A stretch of DNA of 8,991 bases, taken from positions 1-8,991 of the forward strand of contig DNJG01000146.1 of NCBI GenBank assembly GCA_003489165.1. The letters run 5' to 3'. Shown in pieces: positions 1 to 5,991 of this stretch (position 1 is the stretch's first letter; each line of letters begins with the position of its first letter). The stretch comes from Nitrospinota bacterium (GTDB lineage: Bacteria; Nitrospinota; Nitrospinia; UBA9942). Position numbers and translations under genes: made by a program. Below the pieces are notes generated by a model, which did no database searches, was not told the DNA's origin, and was given only the letters and a program-made list of their open reading frames with translations.

Positions 1-617
1 AGCGTTTTGCCTGTTCCCGGAGGACCTACAAGTAAAATCCCTTTTGGAATCTTCCCGCCTAATTCCAGATATTTCTGGGGTGTCTTTAGAAAGTCTATGA
101 CCTCTTTCAGCTCCTCCTTTGCCTCATCACATCCTGCTACATCGTTAAATGTAACCCCTGTATCTTTGTCTATATATATCTTTGCCTTGCTCTTTCCGAT
201 AGCCATTATCCCCGACTCAGGGCTCATCCTCTTCAATGCTATCATCCATATAAAGATGATGATTCCCATGGGGAGAACCCATGCGAGAATAAAATCCCTC
301 AGCCATGACTCATCAAACCTTCCAGAAAATTTTACATTACGATTCTCAAGCTCTTCCACCAATTTAGGGTCATCTACCCTCACTGTAGTGATTTCCACCC
401 CCTGCTTTGTCTTCTCATCTTCCTTCTTTAAAATACCTCTTATAATCTTATCTCCTAATGCCACCTCTTCAATCTTATCTCCCCTCAGGAGATTTTTAAA
501 TTCACTGTAAGGAATCTGTTTCGGCGCAGGAGGGGCGAAGAAGAATACATTTATAGCCCACATAATAAAGAAGGCTGCAACGAGATACCATATAGAAAAA
601 TGTATTTTGTCTTTCAT
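1..617 (-). CDS. ftsH: ATP-dependent zinc metalloprotease FtsH (N-terminal part, cut by window edge)
   Basis: FtsH is a membrane-anchored AAA+ protease that degrades misfolded membrane proteins and some short-lived cytosolic regulators. The visible part reads ATG at 617 leftwards for 205 codons and leaves the window inside the Walker A motif GPPGTGKT (residues 198-205). Order seen: a short cytosolic start, TM1 at about 8-27, a small periplasmic domain at about 30-107 (the motif PYSEF opens it), TM2 at about 109-128, then the conserved linker TFNDVAGCDEAKEEL (156-170) and the start of the AAA domain. The zinc-binding HEXXH protease part lies outside the window. No in-frame start exists upstream before stops, so ATG 617 is the natural choice, but no Shine-Dalgarno is visible. 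The 3' end of tRNA-Leu is only 17 nt upstream, so the two are probably co-transcribed. The family call is very secure. Confidence 0.96.
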   Translation of the reverse strand, partial: MKDKIHFSIWYLVAAFFIMWAINVFFFAPPAPKQIPYSEFKNLLRGDKIEEVALGDKIIRGILKKEDEKTKQGVEITTVRVDDPKLVEELENRNVKFSGRFDESWLRDFILAWVLPMGIIIFIWMIALKRMSPESGIMAIGKSKAKIYIDKDTGVTFNDVAGCDEAKEELKEVIDFLKTPQKYLELGGKIPKGILLVGPPGTGKT

Positions 618-634
618 GACTAATAATAGTATTT

Positions 635-719
635 TGGTGCGAGAGGGGGGAGTTGAACCCCCACGGTGTTACCCACTGGATCCTAAGTCCAGCGCGTCTG
701 CCAGTTCCGCCACTCTCGC
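635..719 (-). tRNA. tRNA-Leu (anticodon UAG), CCA encoded
   Basis: Read on the minus strand this folds as a class II tRNA. The 7-bp acceptor stem GCGAGAG (719-713) pairs with CTCTCGC (645-639), with discriminator A at 638 and an encoded CCA at 637-635. The anticodon arm is CTGGA, loop CTTAGGA, TCCAG, giving anticodon TAG, which reads CUN leucine codons. A long variable arm typical of leucine tRNAs follows. The T arm is five G, loop TTCAACT, five C. Length is 85 nt including CCA. It has its own promoter just upstream and ftsH begins 17 nt downstream. Confidence 0.96.
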
Positions 720-728
720 CTATGCCTA

Positions 729-757
729 AATTTAGCAAATTTCAATACCTCCGTCAA
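729..757 (-). promoter_or_regulatory. sigma70-type promoter for tRNA-Leu (and probably ftsH)
   Basis: On the minus strand TTGACG (757-752) is followed after exactly 17 nt by TAAATT (734-729). The -35 box matches 5 of 6 and the -10 box 4 of 6 consensus bases. Transcription would start near 721-723, just before the tRNA 5' end at 719, leaving almost no leader. This is the best promoter I can see in the window. Confidence 0.7.
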
Positions 758-781
758 TGCATTTACCCCAAAAATGCAATT

Positions 782-888
782 GGACGCAGATGAACGCAGA
801 AACTACAGGATTTAAAAATAAAAGAATTAAGGATAAAAGTATGTGTTTATCTGCTAAATCTCAGTTAAATCTGTGTAAATCTGCGTTC
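782..888. repeat. Inverted short-word repeat, 10-nt unit class
   Basis: The left arm holds two 10-mers, GGACGCAGAT (782-791) and GAACGCAGAA (792-801). The right arm holds four related words starting at 849, 858, 869 and 879, all beginning ATCT; the last is ATCTGCGTTC. The reverse complement of the left arm reads ATCTGCGTCC, so the arms are inverted copies. GAACGCAGA at 792-800 pairs perfectly with TCTGCGTTC at 880-888. About 47 nt of AT-rich sequence separates the arms. The site lies in the gap between the divergent tRNA/ftsH and kinase genes. Apart from this repeat and the tRNA promoter I see nothing firm in 740-984. Confidence 0.75.
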
Positions 889-984
889 TAATTTTTTCAC
901 TCCATTATTTAGATTCATAGAAAAGTCTTTTGAAAATTCATGACTTATGATAGATTTTACAATATTACAGTTTAAGGAGGAATT

Positions 985-1896
985 ATGAGTTTACTTGTTA
1001 TCGGTTCTGTTGCATACGATTCTGTAAAGACCCCATTCGGTGTAGCTGACGATATCCTCGGCGGCTCTGCCACTTATTTTTCAGTATCTGCCAGTTATTT
1101 TACAGATGTATCCCTTGTTGCTGTTGTAGGGGAAGATTTCCGTAAAGAGGATATTGAGGTATTCAACAATAGAAACATAAACATAGAAGGGCTTGAGAAA
1201 AGAAAGGGGAAGACCTTCAGGTGGAAGGGTGAGTATGGATTTGACCTCAATGAGGCACATACGCTGGATACCCAGTTGAATGTCTTTGCAGACTTCAATC
1301 CTAAGTTGCCTGAAAAATACAGGGATTGTGAATATGTCTTTCTTGCAAATATAGACCCTGATTTACAAAGAGAGGTTTTAAGCCAGATAAAGAAGCCAAA
1401 GCTGATTGCATGCGATACAATGAACTTTTGGATAGAGAGGAAATTTGATTCTTTAAAAAAGACTTTTGAAAAGGTTGACATTGTTATAATAAATGAGGGA
1501 GAATTGAGGGAGCTGGCAGGAGAGCCAAATTTAGTTAAGGCAGCACAGAAGGTGCTCTCATGGGGTCCAAAGAGGCTTATTGCAAAGAGGGGTGAATACG
1601 GTGCGTTAATGTTCTCCGATTCTACAGTATTTTCAGCCCCTGCATTTCCATTAGAATCTGTATTTGACCCTACCGGTGCAGGAGACAGTTTCGCAGGCGG
1701 ATTTATGGGATACATCTCCAATGCAAATAATACTGATGAATCTGCAGTAAGACAGGCTATAATCTTTGGAAGTGCTATGGCATCATTTAATGTTGAGGAC
1801 TTCAGCCTTAACAGGCTGAAGAATCTAAGCTATAAAGAAATTGAGGAGAGATTTAAAGAGTTTAAAAGTCTCACGCATTTTGATGATTTAATATAA
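985..1896 (+). CDS. PfkB-family carbohydrate/nucleoside kinase
   Basis: This is a member of the PfkB (ribokinase) superfamily, cytosolic kinases that transfer the ATP gamma-phosphate to a sugar or nucleoside hydroxyl. The protein is 303 aa, a normal length. Visible signatures are the N-terminal strand MSLLVIGSVAYDSV, the substrate-side GG motif at 26-27 (LGGSATYFS), and the C-terminal signature DPTGAGDSFAGG from 228. There D234 is the predicted catalytic base and the glycines form the anion hole. The motif INEGEL (about 170-175) fits the usual conserved NxxE region. ATG 985 follows AAGGAGG at 974-980 at good spacing. The substrate cannot be told from sequence: ribokinase, adenosine kinase-like and broad nucleoside kinases all share these motifs. 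The gene is followed by a 195-nt gap, so it is probably its own unit. Confidence 0.9.
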   Translation: MSLLVIGSVAYDSVKTPFGVADDILGGSATYFSVSASYFTDVSLVAVVGEDFRKEDIEVFNNRNINIEGLEKRKGKTFRWKGEYGFDLNEAHTLDTQLNVFADFNPKLPEKYRDCEYVFLANIDPDLQREVLSQIKKPKLIACDTMNFWIERKFDSLKKTFEKVDIVIINEGELRELAGEPNLVKAAQKVLSWGPKRLIAKRGEYGALMFSDSTVFSAPAFPLESVFDPTGAGDSFAGGFMGYISNANNTDESAVRQAIIFGSAMASFNVEDFSLNRLKNLSYKEIEERFKEFKSLTHFDDLI

Positions 1897-1988
1897 GACC
1901 TGTTAAGATAAGTATAGTTGAATTTAAGTGAAAGGCGGTGAGAACAATTTAGGCTGATGTATCGGGTATGTTTTAATTATGTCATTGG

Positions 1989-2021
1989 AGGATATATTGG
2001 CTATTCTACTTTGTATATCCT
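1989..2021 (+). other. Stem-loop in the leader of the lipoprotein gene
   Basis: AGGATATA (1989-1996) is the exact reverse complement of TATATCCT (2014-2021), with a 17-nt spacer. It sits in the 195-nt gap between the kinase and the lipoprotein. I cannot match the surrounding 1897-2080 to a known riboswitch. There is no T-run after the stem, so it does not look like a terminator. An 8-bp AT-rich stem could arise by chance. Confidence 0.3.
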
Positions 2022-2091
2022 GATGATTAGCTCAAAGTGTTAATCTGTAATGCGGGTGAAGGTCAGTATTTTTGTAATTTAGGAGGTATTT

Positions 2092-2859
2092 ATGAAAAAA
2101 TTATTTTTAATGTTTGCAGCCCTGTTGATAATTACAGGGTGCGGAGACAGCCTCTTTTCGGGCATGGAGAATAAGAATAGCAGTGAGGCTACAAATTTTG
2201 ATGTTGCAAAAAAGCTTGATAATGGAGACTATAACTGGATATTGAATAATCCAGATAAGGCGAATGCCACTGACTATTCTGCAGCAGCAATGGGAGCAGC
2301 GGGGCTTGACCCGGTAAAACTTATCCAGACTTTGAATGATGTGGCTGCAGGTGGAAGTAATAATGATCTGACGGCTGTTCTTTCATCCATTTCAATTGAT
2401 ACGACAAAACTTGATGAACTCCAGACTGCCAAAGATAAGCTTGCAGAAGAGCTGGCAAAAAATCCAACAGACCCTGACCTCAATCTTCAGCTTGTAATGA
2501 CATCACTTACAAGCACGATAACTGCCATTGCTCTGGCAGGACAAGAGGTAGCAAATGTTAATGTAACTAATGGAATAAGCGATACAGAGGCAACATCCAT
2601 TGCTAATACTGTTATAAATAATCCTCAGATTGATACGGATGGGGATGGAGTGAATGATACTGCTATTGCAACTCTTGTGGCTGAAGATGTTACAAATGTG
2701 GTGACTGCATTGCCAAATGCCAATCTCGGTACAGATTCTGACCTCAATCAAGTATTGACTCAGACAAGCCAAGGGAGTGGAAGCATAAATTATGATGGGA
2801 CAGGCAGTGTCACGGCTACAGATGTCTCTAACTACCTTACAAATGTGATAGGCCAGTAG
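2092..2859 (+). CDS. Putative outer-membrane lipoprotein with calcium-loop-like motif
   Basis: The 255-aa protein opens with a classic lipoprotein signal: MKK, a hydrophobic stretch, and the lipobox ITGC with acylated Cys17. It should therefore be exported, lipidated and anchored in a membrane. Residue +2 is Gly, not Asp, which favours the outer membrane. The mature part is rich in A, N, T and D, with a helix-prone middle (about 60-155, including LDPVKLIQTLNDV). An acidic DTDGDGVND at 181-189 resembles thrombospondin-type-3/EF-hand calcium loops. A second Asp/Gly cluster NYDGTGSVTATD (233-244) is a looser match. I recognise no named family. ATG 2092 is fixed by AGGAGGT at 2081-2087. The outer-membrane protein gene starts 57 nt downstream, so the two are probably one transcription unit. 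Function is unknown. Confidence 0.85.
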   Translation: MKKLFLMFAALLIITGCGDSLFSGMENKNSSEATNFDVAKKLDNGDYNWILNNPDKANATDYSAAAMGAAGLDPVKLIQTLNDVAAGGSNNDLTAVLSSISIDTTKLDELQTAKDKLAEELAKNPTDPDLNLQLVMTSLTSTITAIALAGQEVANVNVTNGISDTEATSIANTVINNPQIDTDGDGVNDTAIATLVAEDVTNVVTALPNANLGTDSDLNQVLTQTSQGSGSINYDGTGSVTATDVSNYLTNVIGQ

Positions 2860-2906
2860 TTTTTAGTTTGTAAGAAGAGATTAAATTAGGATGTGGTTAC
2901 CTTTAT

Positions 2907-2913
2907 AGGAGGT
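2907..2913 (+). promoter_or_regulatory. Ribosome binding site that decides the start of the barrel protein
   Basis: AGGAGGT lies 3 nt before ATG 2917. A longer reading from GTG 2893 would place this Shine-Dalgarno inside the gene and would put eight extra residues ahead of the MKK signal peptide. ATG 2917 is therefore preferred. Confidence 0.75.
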
Positions 2914-2916
2914 CAA

Positions 2917-4050
2917 ATGAAAAAGCTTATAATAAGCAAATTATATTTAACAACCTTTTTTCTTATGTCTTTTCTTTTTCTATTAGCCTTGCCTGCCAAG
3001 GCAGGCACTCTCTATAATTATCCATACCTTTACAAAGGAATTCGTTCGTTGGGCATGGGTGGGGCATTTACGGCAGTTGGCAAGGATGCCGAGGCGCTTT
3101 TTTATAATCCGGCAGGATTATACGATATGGGGCTTAAGATTGCCATTTTAAACCCTCTTGTAGAGGTAGACCAGAATATTACGGCGCTTGCAACAGATGC
3201 CCAAAATGCCATGGGTAAGAATACTGACACAGCAAGGACAAATGCCCTGACAGATCTTATTTCAAAGAACATGGGAAAACCGCTCCACGGGAAGGTATCC
3301 CTTTTCCCACATGTAGCTGTAAAGAACTATGCTATAGGCGTAATTGGTCAGGGGATGGTAGACGCAAGGCTCCATAACCCTCTGGGCAGTCAGGGGGCTG
3401 TTGAGGTTAGCGCTGGATATGAATATGGTCCAGTTGCTGGATTTTCTATTAAACCTCCGCTGGCAGGGCTTAGAATCGGTGCAGGTGCAAAGTATATATC
3501 AAACTCATGGTATGAGAAGCAGATTACAGTAACTGATATTGCAAGTCAGAAGATTGAACCCTCAAAAGATATGGTAAGCAAGTCGGATTTGAGCCTTGAT
3601 ATTGGACTTCTCTATGACATTGGCCTTCCGGCTGTAGAATTTCTTAAACCAAAGGCTGGTTTATCAATTGTGGATATCACCGACCTTGATTTTCAAAGCA
3701 GTGGTAAGGGTAGAAAAATCCCTATGAGGGCTAATCTTGGAATTTCTATTAATCCAAGCATTCCCATTCTTGCAGATACGACCATTGCATTTGATTATCA
3801 GGATATAACAGGTGCATATGAACAGGATAAGAGTATTGGAAAAAGAATACATATAGGCGGAGAGGTAGGTTTTTTATCACGTCGTATCCTTTTAAGAGCA
3901 GGGCTTAATCAGGGTTATCCGTCTCTGGGGGCTGAGTTGAACATTGCGATATTCAAAATCGGCTATGTCTATTATACCGAAGAAATGGGGGCATACGCTG
4001 GTCAGGATAAAGATACCCGCCAGATTATACAGCTAAGTCTTGGCTGGTAA
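2917..4050 (+). CDS. TraF/PorV/FadL-like outer-membrane beta-barrel protein
   Basis: This 377-aa protein is predicted to sit as a beta-barrel in the outer membrane. The signal peptide covers residues 1-29 (MKK, a long hydrophobic core, cleavage after AKA). The mature N-terminus carries the segment SLGMGGAFTAVGKDAEALFY (44-63) followed by NPAGL, the hallmark of the TraF/PorV/UPF0164 and FadL-like barrel group. Alternating polar and hydrophobic strands with Gly and aromatic residues follow to the end. The C-terminus QLSLGW ends in an aromatic residue, as the BAM recognition signal requires. It probably forms a pair with the lipoprotein gene upstream. Substrate or role (hydrophobic compound uptake, assembly factor, secretion partner) cannot be told. 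A 16-base inverted repeat is embedded in the codons of the signal-peptide end. Confidence 0.85.
   Translation: MKKLIISKLYLTTFFLMSFLFLLALPAKAGTLYNYPYLYKGIRSLGMGGAFTAVGKDAEALFYNPAGLYDMGLKIAILNPLVEVDQNITALATDAQNAMGKNTDTARTNALTDLISKNMGKPLHGKVSLFPHVAVKNYAIGVIGQGMVDARLHNPLGSQGAVEVSAGYEYGPVAGFSIKPPLAGLRIGAGAKYISNSWYEKQITVTDIASQKIEPSKDMVSKSDLSLDIGLLYDIGLPAVEFLKPKAGLSIVDITDLDFQSSGKGRKIPMRANLGISINPSIPILADTTIAFDYQDITGAYEQDKSIGKRIHIGGEVGFLSRRILLRAGLNQGYPSLGAELNIAIFKIGYVYYTEEMGAYAGQDKDTRQIIQLSLGW
2990..3007. repeat. Near-perfect palindrome inside signal-peptide codons
   Basis: TGCCTGCC (2990-2997) and GGCAGGCA (3000-3007) are exact reverse complements separated by AA. An alternative, overlapping hairpin pairs GCCTTG (2987-2992) with CAAGGC (2998-3003 region). 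The palindrome encodes residues about 25-31, the end of the signal peptide and its cleavage site. It is more GC-rich than the A/T-rich codons around it. Confidence 0.6.
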
Positions 4051-4060
4051 AAAATAGTAC

Positions 4061-4113
4061 TTACTCCAATTCTCTTCTTTGAAAAAAATGGGGGAATGGA
4101 GGAGTAATAGAGT
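4061..4113. repeat. Inverted short-word repeat, 8-nt unit class (upstream of regulator)
   Basis: Read as reverse complement, the right arm is successive octamers ACTCTATT (4113-4106), ACTCCTCC (4105-4098) and ATTCCCCC (4097-4090). The left arm reads ACTCCAAT (4063-4070) then TCTCTTCT on the plus strand. TTACTCC at 4061-4067 pairs with GGAGTAA at 4101-4107. The same ACTC-headed octamers recur at 4748-4829. The site fills the 68-nt gap between the barrel gene and the regulator, and its GGAGGAG is also the only candidate Shine-Dalgarno there. Confidence 0.6.
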
Positions 4114-4118
4114 TCACT

Positions 4119-4766
4119 ATGGATAAAAAACAGCAATATGAAGAAAATTTAGAGACTATTGGGATGAGGATTGAAGAGGGAGGGGCATTTCTGGACGATT
4201 TAAAGAGGGCTAATATTGGAGATACAGACTTGTCGGAGATGAAGGAGAACGGAGCTATCAATATCTCCAATAGAAATGTAACCTTTACGAGTAAAGGGCA
4301 GGAGGAGTTTAACACACTTATAAGGAGACACAGGCTTGCAGAGAGACTGATGAGCGATATACTGAATATTGGCGGTGAGTCCATGGAGAAACATGCCTGC
4401 GAGTTTGAGCATATTTTAAGTACAGATGTTACTGAGAGCATATGTACACTCCTTGGCCACCCGACTACTTGCCCGCATGGCAAGGCAATACCACCTGGAG
4501 ATTGCTGTGGTAAAAGGGGAAGGGAGTTGGAGCCGTTGATACTCCCCCTTGACAGCCTCAGTGCCGGGGAGGGGGGCAAGATACTCTACATTTCTACGCG
4601 AGACCATTATCGTCTGGATAAGCTTACTTCCATTGGTTTAATGCCCGGAACAATTGTAAAGGTTCATCAGAAACAGCCTGCACTTGTCGTGTTATTTGAT
4701 GAAACCACCCTCTCCATGGATACCGAGATTGCAAGGGATATATATGTAAGAAAGTTAAAGAATTAA
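4119..4766 (+). CDS. DtxR/MntR-type metal-dependent regulator with C-terminal FeoA domain
   Basis: The family represses iron or manganese genes by binding DNA when loaded with Fe2+ or Mn2+. The 215-aa protein has three parts. Residues 1-60 correspond to the winged helix-turn-helix, ending in the usual VTFTSKG wing. Residues 61-130 are the dimer/metal domain, with likely ligands H71, E75, C94, E97 and H98 (motif ACEFEH) and the family's CPHG at 118-121. Residues 141-213 are an SH3-like FeoA domain (SLSAGEGGKI, SIGLMPGTIVKV). The HTH is about seven residues shorter than in typical members, by my comparison with remembered MntR sequence. The recognition helix with its usual S-P-x-S/T-V pattern is not evident, so DNA binding is doubtful. 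No alternative start lies upstream before a stop. The nearest Shine-Dalgarno, GGAGGAG at 4098-4104, is 14 nt away, farther than usual. Confidence 0.85.
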   Translation: MDKKQQYEENLETIGMRIEEGGAFLDDLKRANIGDTDLSEMKENGAINISNRNVTFTSKGQEEFNTLIRRHRLAERLMSDILNIGGESMEKHACEFEHILSTDVTESICTLLGHPTTCPHGKAIPPGDCCGKRGRELEPLILPLDSLSAGEGGKILYISTRDHYRLDKLTSIGLMPGTIVKVHQKQPALVVLFDETTLSMDTEIARDIYVRKLKN

Positions 4767-4829
4767 GGAGTTATGGAGTAAATGATTAAACTCCTCAACT
4801 CTTTGACTCTCTAACCCCATAACTTTTTC
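4748..4829. repeat. Inverted short-word repeat, 8-nt unit class (regulator / DUF155-like junction)
   Basis: The right arm is five consecutive octamers from 4790: ACTCCTCA, ACTCTTTG, ACTCTCTA, ACCCCATA and ACTTTTTC. The left arm, read as reverse complement from 4779, is ACTCCATA, ACTCCTTA, ATTCTTTA and ACTTTCTT, which runs back into the last codons of the regulator. AGTTATGG (4769-4776) pairs exactly with CCATAACT (4817-4824), and this is followed by TTTT. The stem plus T-run could terminate or attenuate transcription, but the loop is long. The element ends one base before the next start codon. Confidence 0.75.
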
Positions 4830-4830
4830 T

Positions 4831-5916
4831 ATGCAAATAAAAACCGGGCAGATTTATGCTCTTTATTCCTTTGATATAGGCTATGAGATAGACCTTCAGA
4901 AGACAAGCCAGATATTAAAAGCCGAGCTCGCAAGAAAACTTGCAAAGAAAAAAATAGCACCTACCTATATTCAATATCAGACCCCTCCTCTGACAATCGC
5001 TCTTGGAGAGCATTCATTCAAACTCCTCAATACAGACATGCGGGCTGAGGTTATTGCAAAGTTATTTGACTTTGGTGCGATAAGCATTTCCTTCAGGATG
5101 CCATTCTCATCTTCATTGAGTGAATTGAACAAATATAGCACCGCCCTCATATATGATGTTGATTTGGGGGTTGAGGCAAAAAGGCTCATAGATGAGCTTT
5201 CCTTAAAAATAAAGCCTGCCGTTAAAAAACCTGCAATAAGTGAAATAATAGAGGATTACTTCATATTTCAGGTAACAGAATTTGAGAAAGAGATTACTGC
5301 GAGGGATTTGCGGAAAGATTTCGGTGTGAACATAGCAAAGGCTCTCAGGTTTGAACTCGGAGAGATAAGCGAGGTAGAAATAAATGAATCTTTAAAAAAT
5401 CCTGTCTCATATTACGAAAATGATATAGTGATTACCGACTGGAATGCTGCATTTGTATATGACAGGGACTATGAAGATACCATAGATGTCCTTGAGTTTT
5501 TGAATGTTGAATTGGTGGAATTGAGATTTAATGACAGCCTTCTTGATAAAAGGCTTATAGAACTCTATGACAAGATATATGAATCAAGACGCTATTTTAC
5601 ATATCTGTTAAACCCATATGACAAAACCATCCGCACTATTTCTGAGCTAAAGGTTGAGGTATCTGTCCTGTTTGAGAGGATTGACAATACAATAAAGCTT
5701 ATCGGTGACATATACCTTGCAAAGGTTTACAACCTGACATCTGATAGATTTCACTTTGATAAATGGGAAAAGAGCATTGAGAAGAAGCTTTCTGCAATTG
5801 AAAGCATATATAATATCCTGAATAACCGCCTTGCCACAATCAGGGCGGAAACATTGGAGACCATAATAATTATTCTAATAGCAGTTGAAATAATCCTCGG
5901 ACTGACGAAAGGTTGA
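4831..5916 (+). CDS. DUF155/RMD1-like protein with C-terminal membrane anchor
   Basis: A 361-aa protein whose C-terminal half resembles the DUF155 (RMD1/Sif2) family: IVITDWNAAFVYD (199-211), an acidic helix-rich region with LLDKRLIELYDKIYE (237-251), then a long helical, coiled-coil-prone stretch at about 270-340. It ends with LETIIIILIAVEIILG (342-357), a single hydrophobic helix that should anchor it in a membrane, with almost nothing beyond it. The N-terminal 130 residues (GQIYALYSFDIGYEIDL at 6-22) look like a separate alpha/beta domain. In eukaryotes the family sits in mitochondria, where it supports translation; the bacterial role is not known to me. Start ATG 4831 follows a stop and has no Shine-Dalgarno, because the repeat element runs right up to it. 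Family placement is from remembered sequence pattern and needs a profile search. Confidence 0.65.
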   Translation: MQIKTGQIYALYSFDIGYEIDLQKTSQILKAELARKLAKKKIAPTYIQYQTPPLTIALGEHSFKLLNTDMRAEVIAKLFDFGAISISFRMPFSSSLSELNKYSTALIYDVDLGVEAKRLIDELSLKIKPAVKKPAISEIIEDYFIFQVTEFEKEITARDLRKDFGVNIAKALRFELGEISEVEINESLKNPVSYYENDIVITDWNAAFVYDRDYEDTIDVLEFLNVELVELRFNDSLLDKRLIELYDKIYESRRYFTYLLNPYDKTIRTISELKVEVSVLFERIDNTIKLIGDIYLAKVYNLTSDRFHFDKWEKSIEKKLSAIESIYNILNNRLATIRAETLETIIIILIAVEIILGLTKG

Positions 5917-5991
5917 AGAAAAGGGCTACTTATGATAAGGTTATACAATATTTTGAACTCAATAATTTTGATTTTGAGATAGGAGGTCATA

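Noticed and set aside
502..738. Minus-strand open frame of 78 codons
   Set aside because: It runs through the complete tRNA-Leu and the ftsH N-terminus in another frame, so it is a shadow.
930..956. Promoter for the kinase (TTGAAA at 930, TAGATT at 951)
   Set aside because: The spacer is only 15 nt and the -10 match is poor. It is possible but not supported well enough to list.
1095..1721. Long minus-strand open frame opposite the kinase
   Set aside because: It is antisense to a well-supported PfkB kinase and reads as a low-complexity Ser-rich product with no ribosome site.
1897..2080. Cyclic-di-GMP or other known riboswitch upstream of the lipoprotein
   Set aside because: I could not find the conserved core blocks of any riboswitch class I know.
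2893..2916. GTG start for the barrel protein eight codons upstream
   Set aside because: It would place a perfect Shine-Dalgarno inside the gene and lengthen the signal peptide unnaturally.
4542..4571. CTCCCC/GGGGAG stem inside the regulator gene, at first taken as another inserted repeat
   Set aside because: The encoded residues LPLDSLSAGEGGKI are the ordinary start of a FeoA domain, so no insertion is needed. The stem is only 6 bp.
5917..5990. Promoter upstream of yebC (TACAAT at 5944-5949)
   Set aside because: No acceptable -35 box lies 15-19 nt upstream. The TTGAAG at 5913 is too far away.
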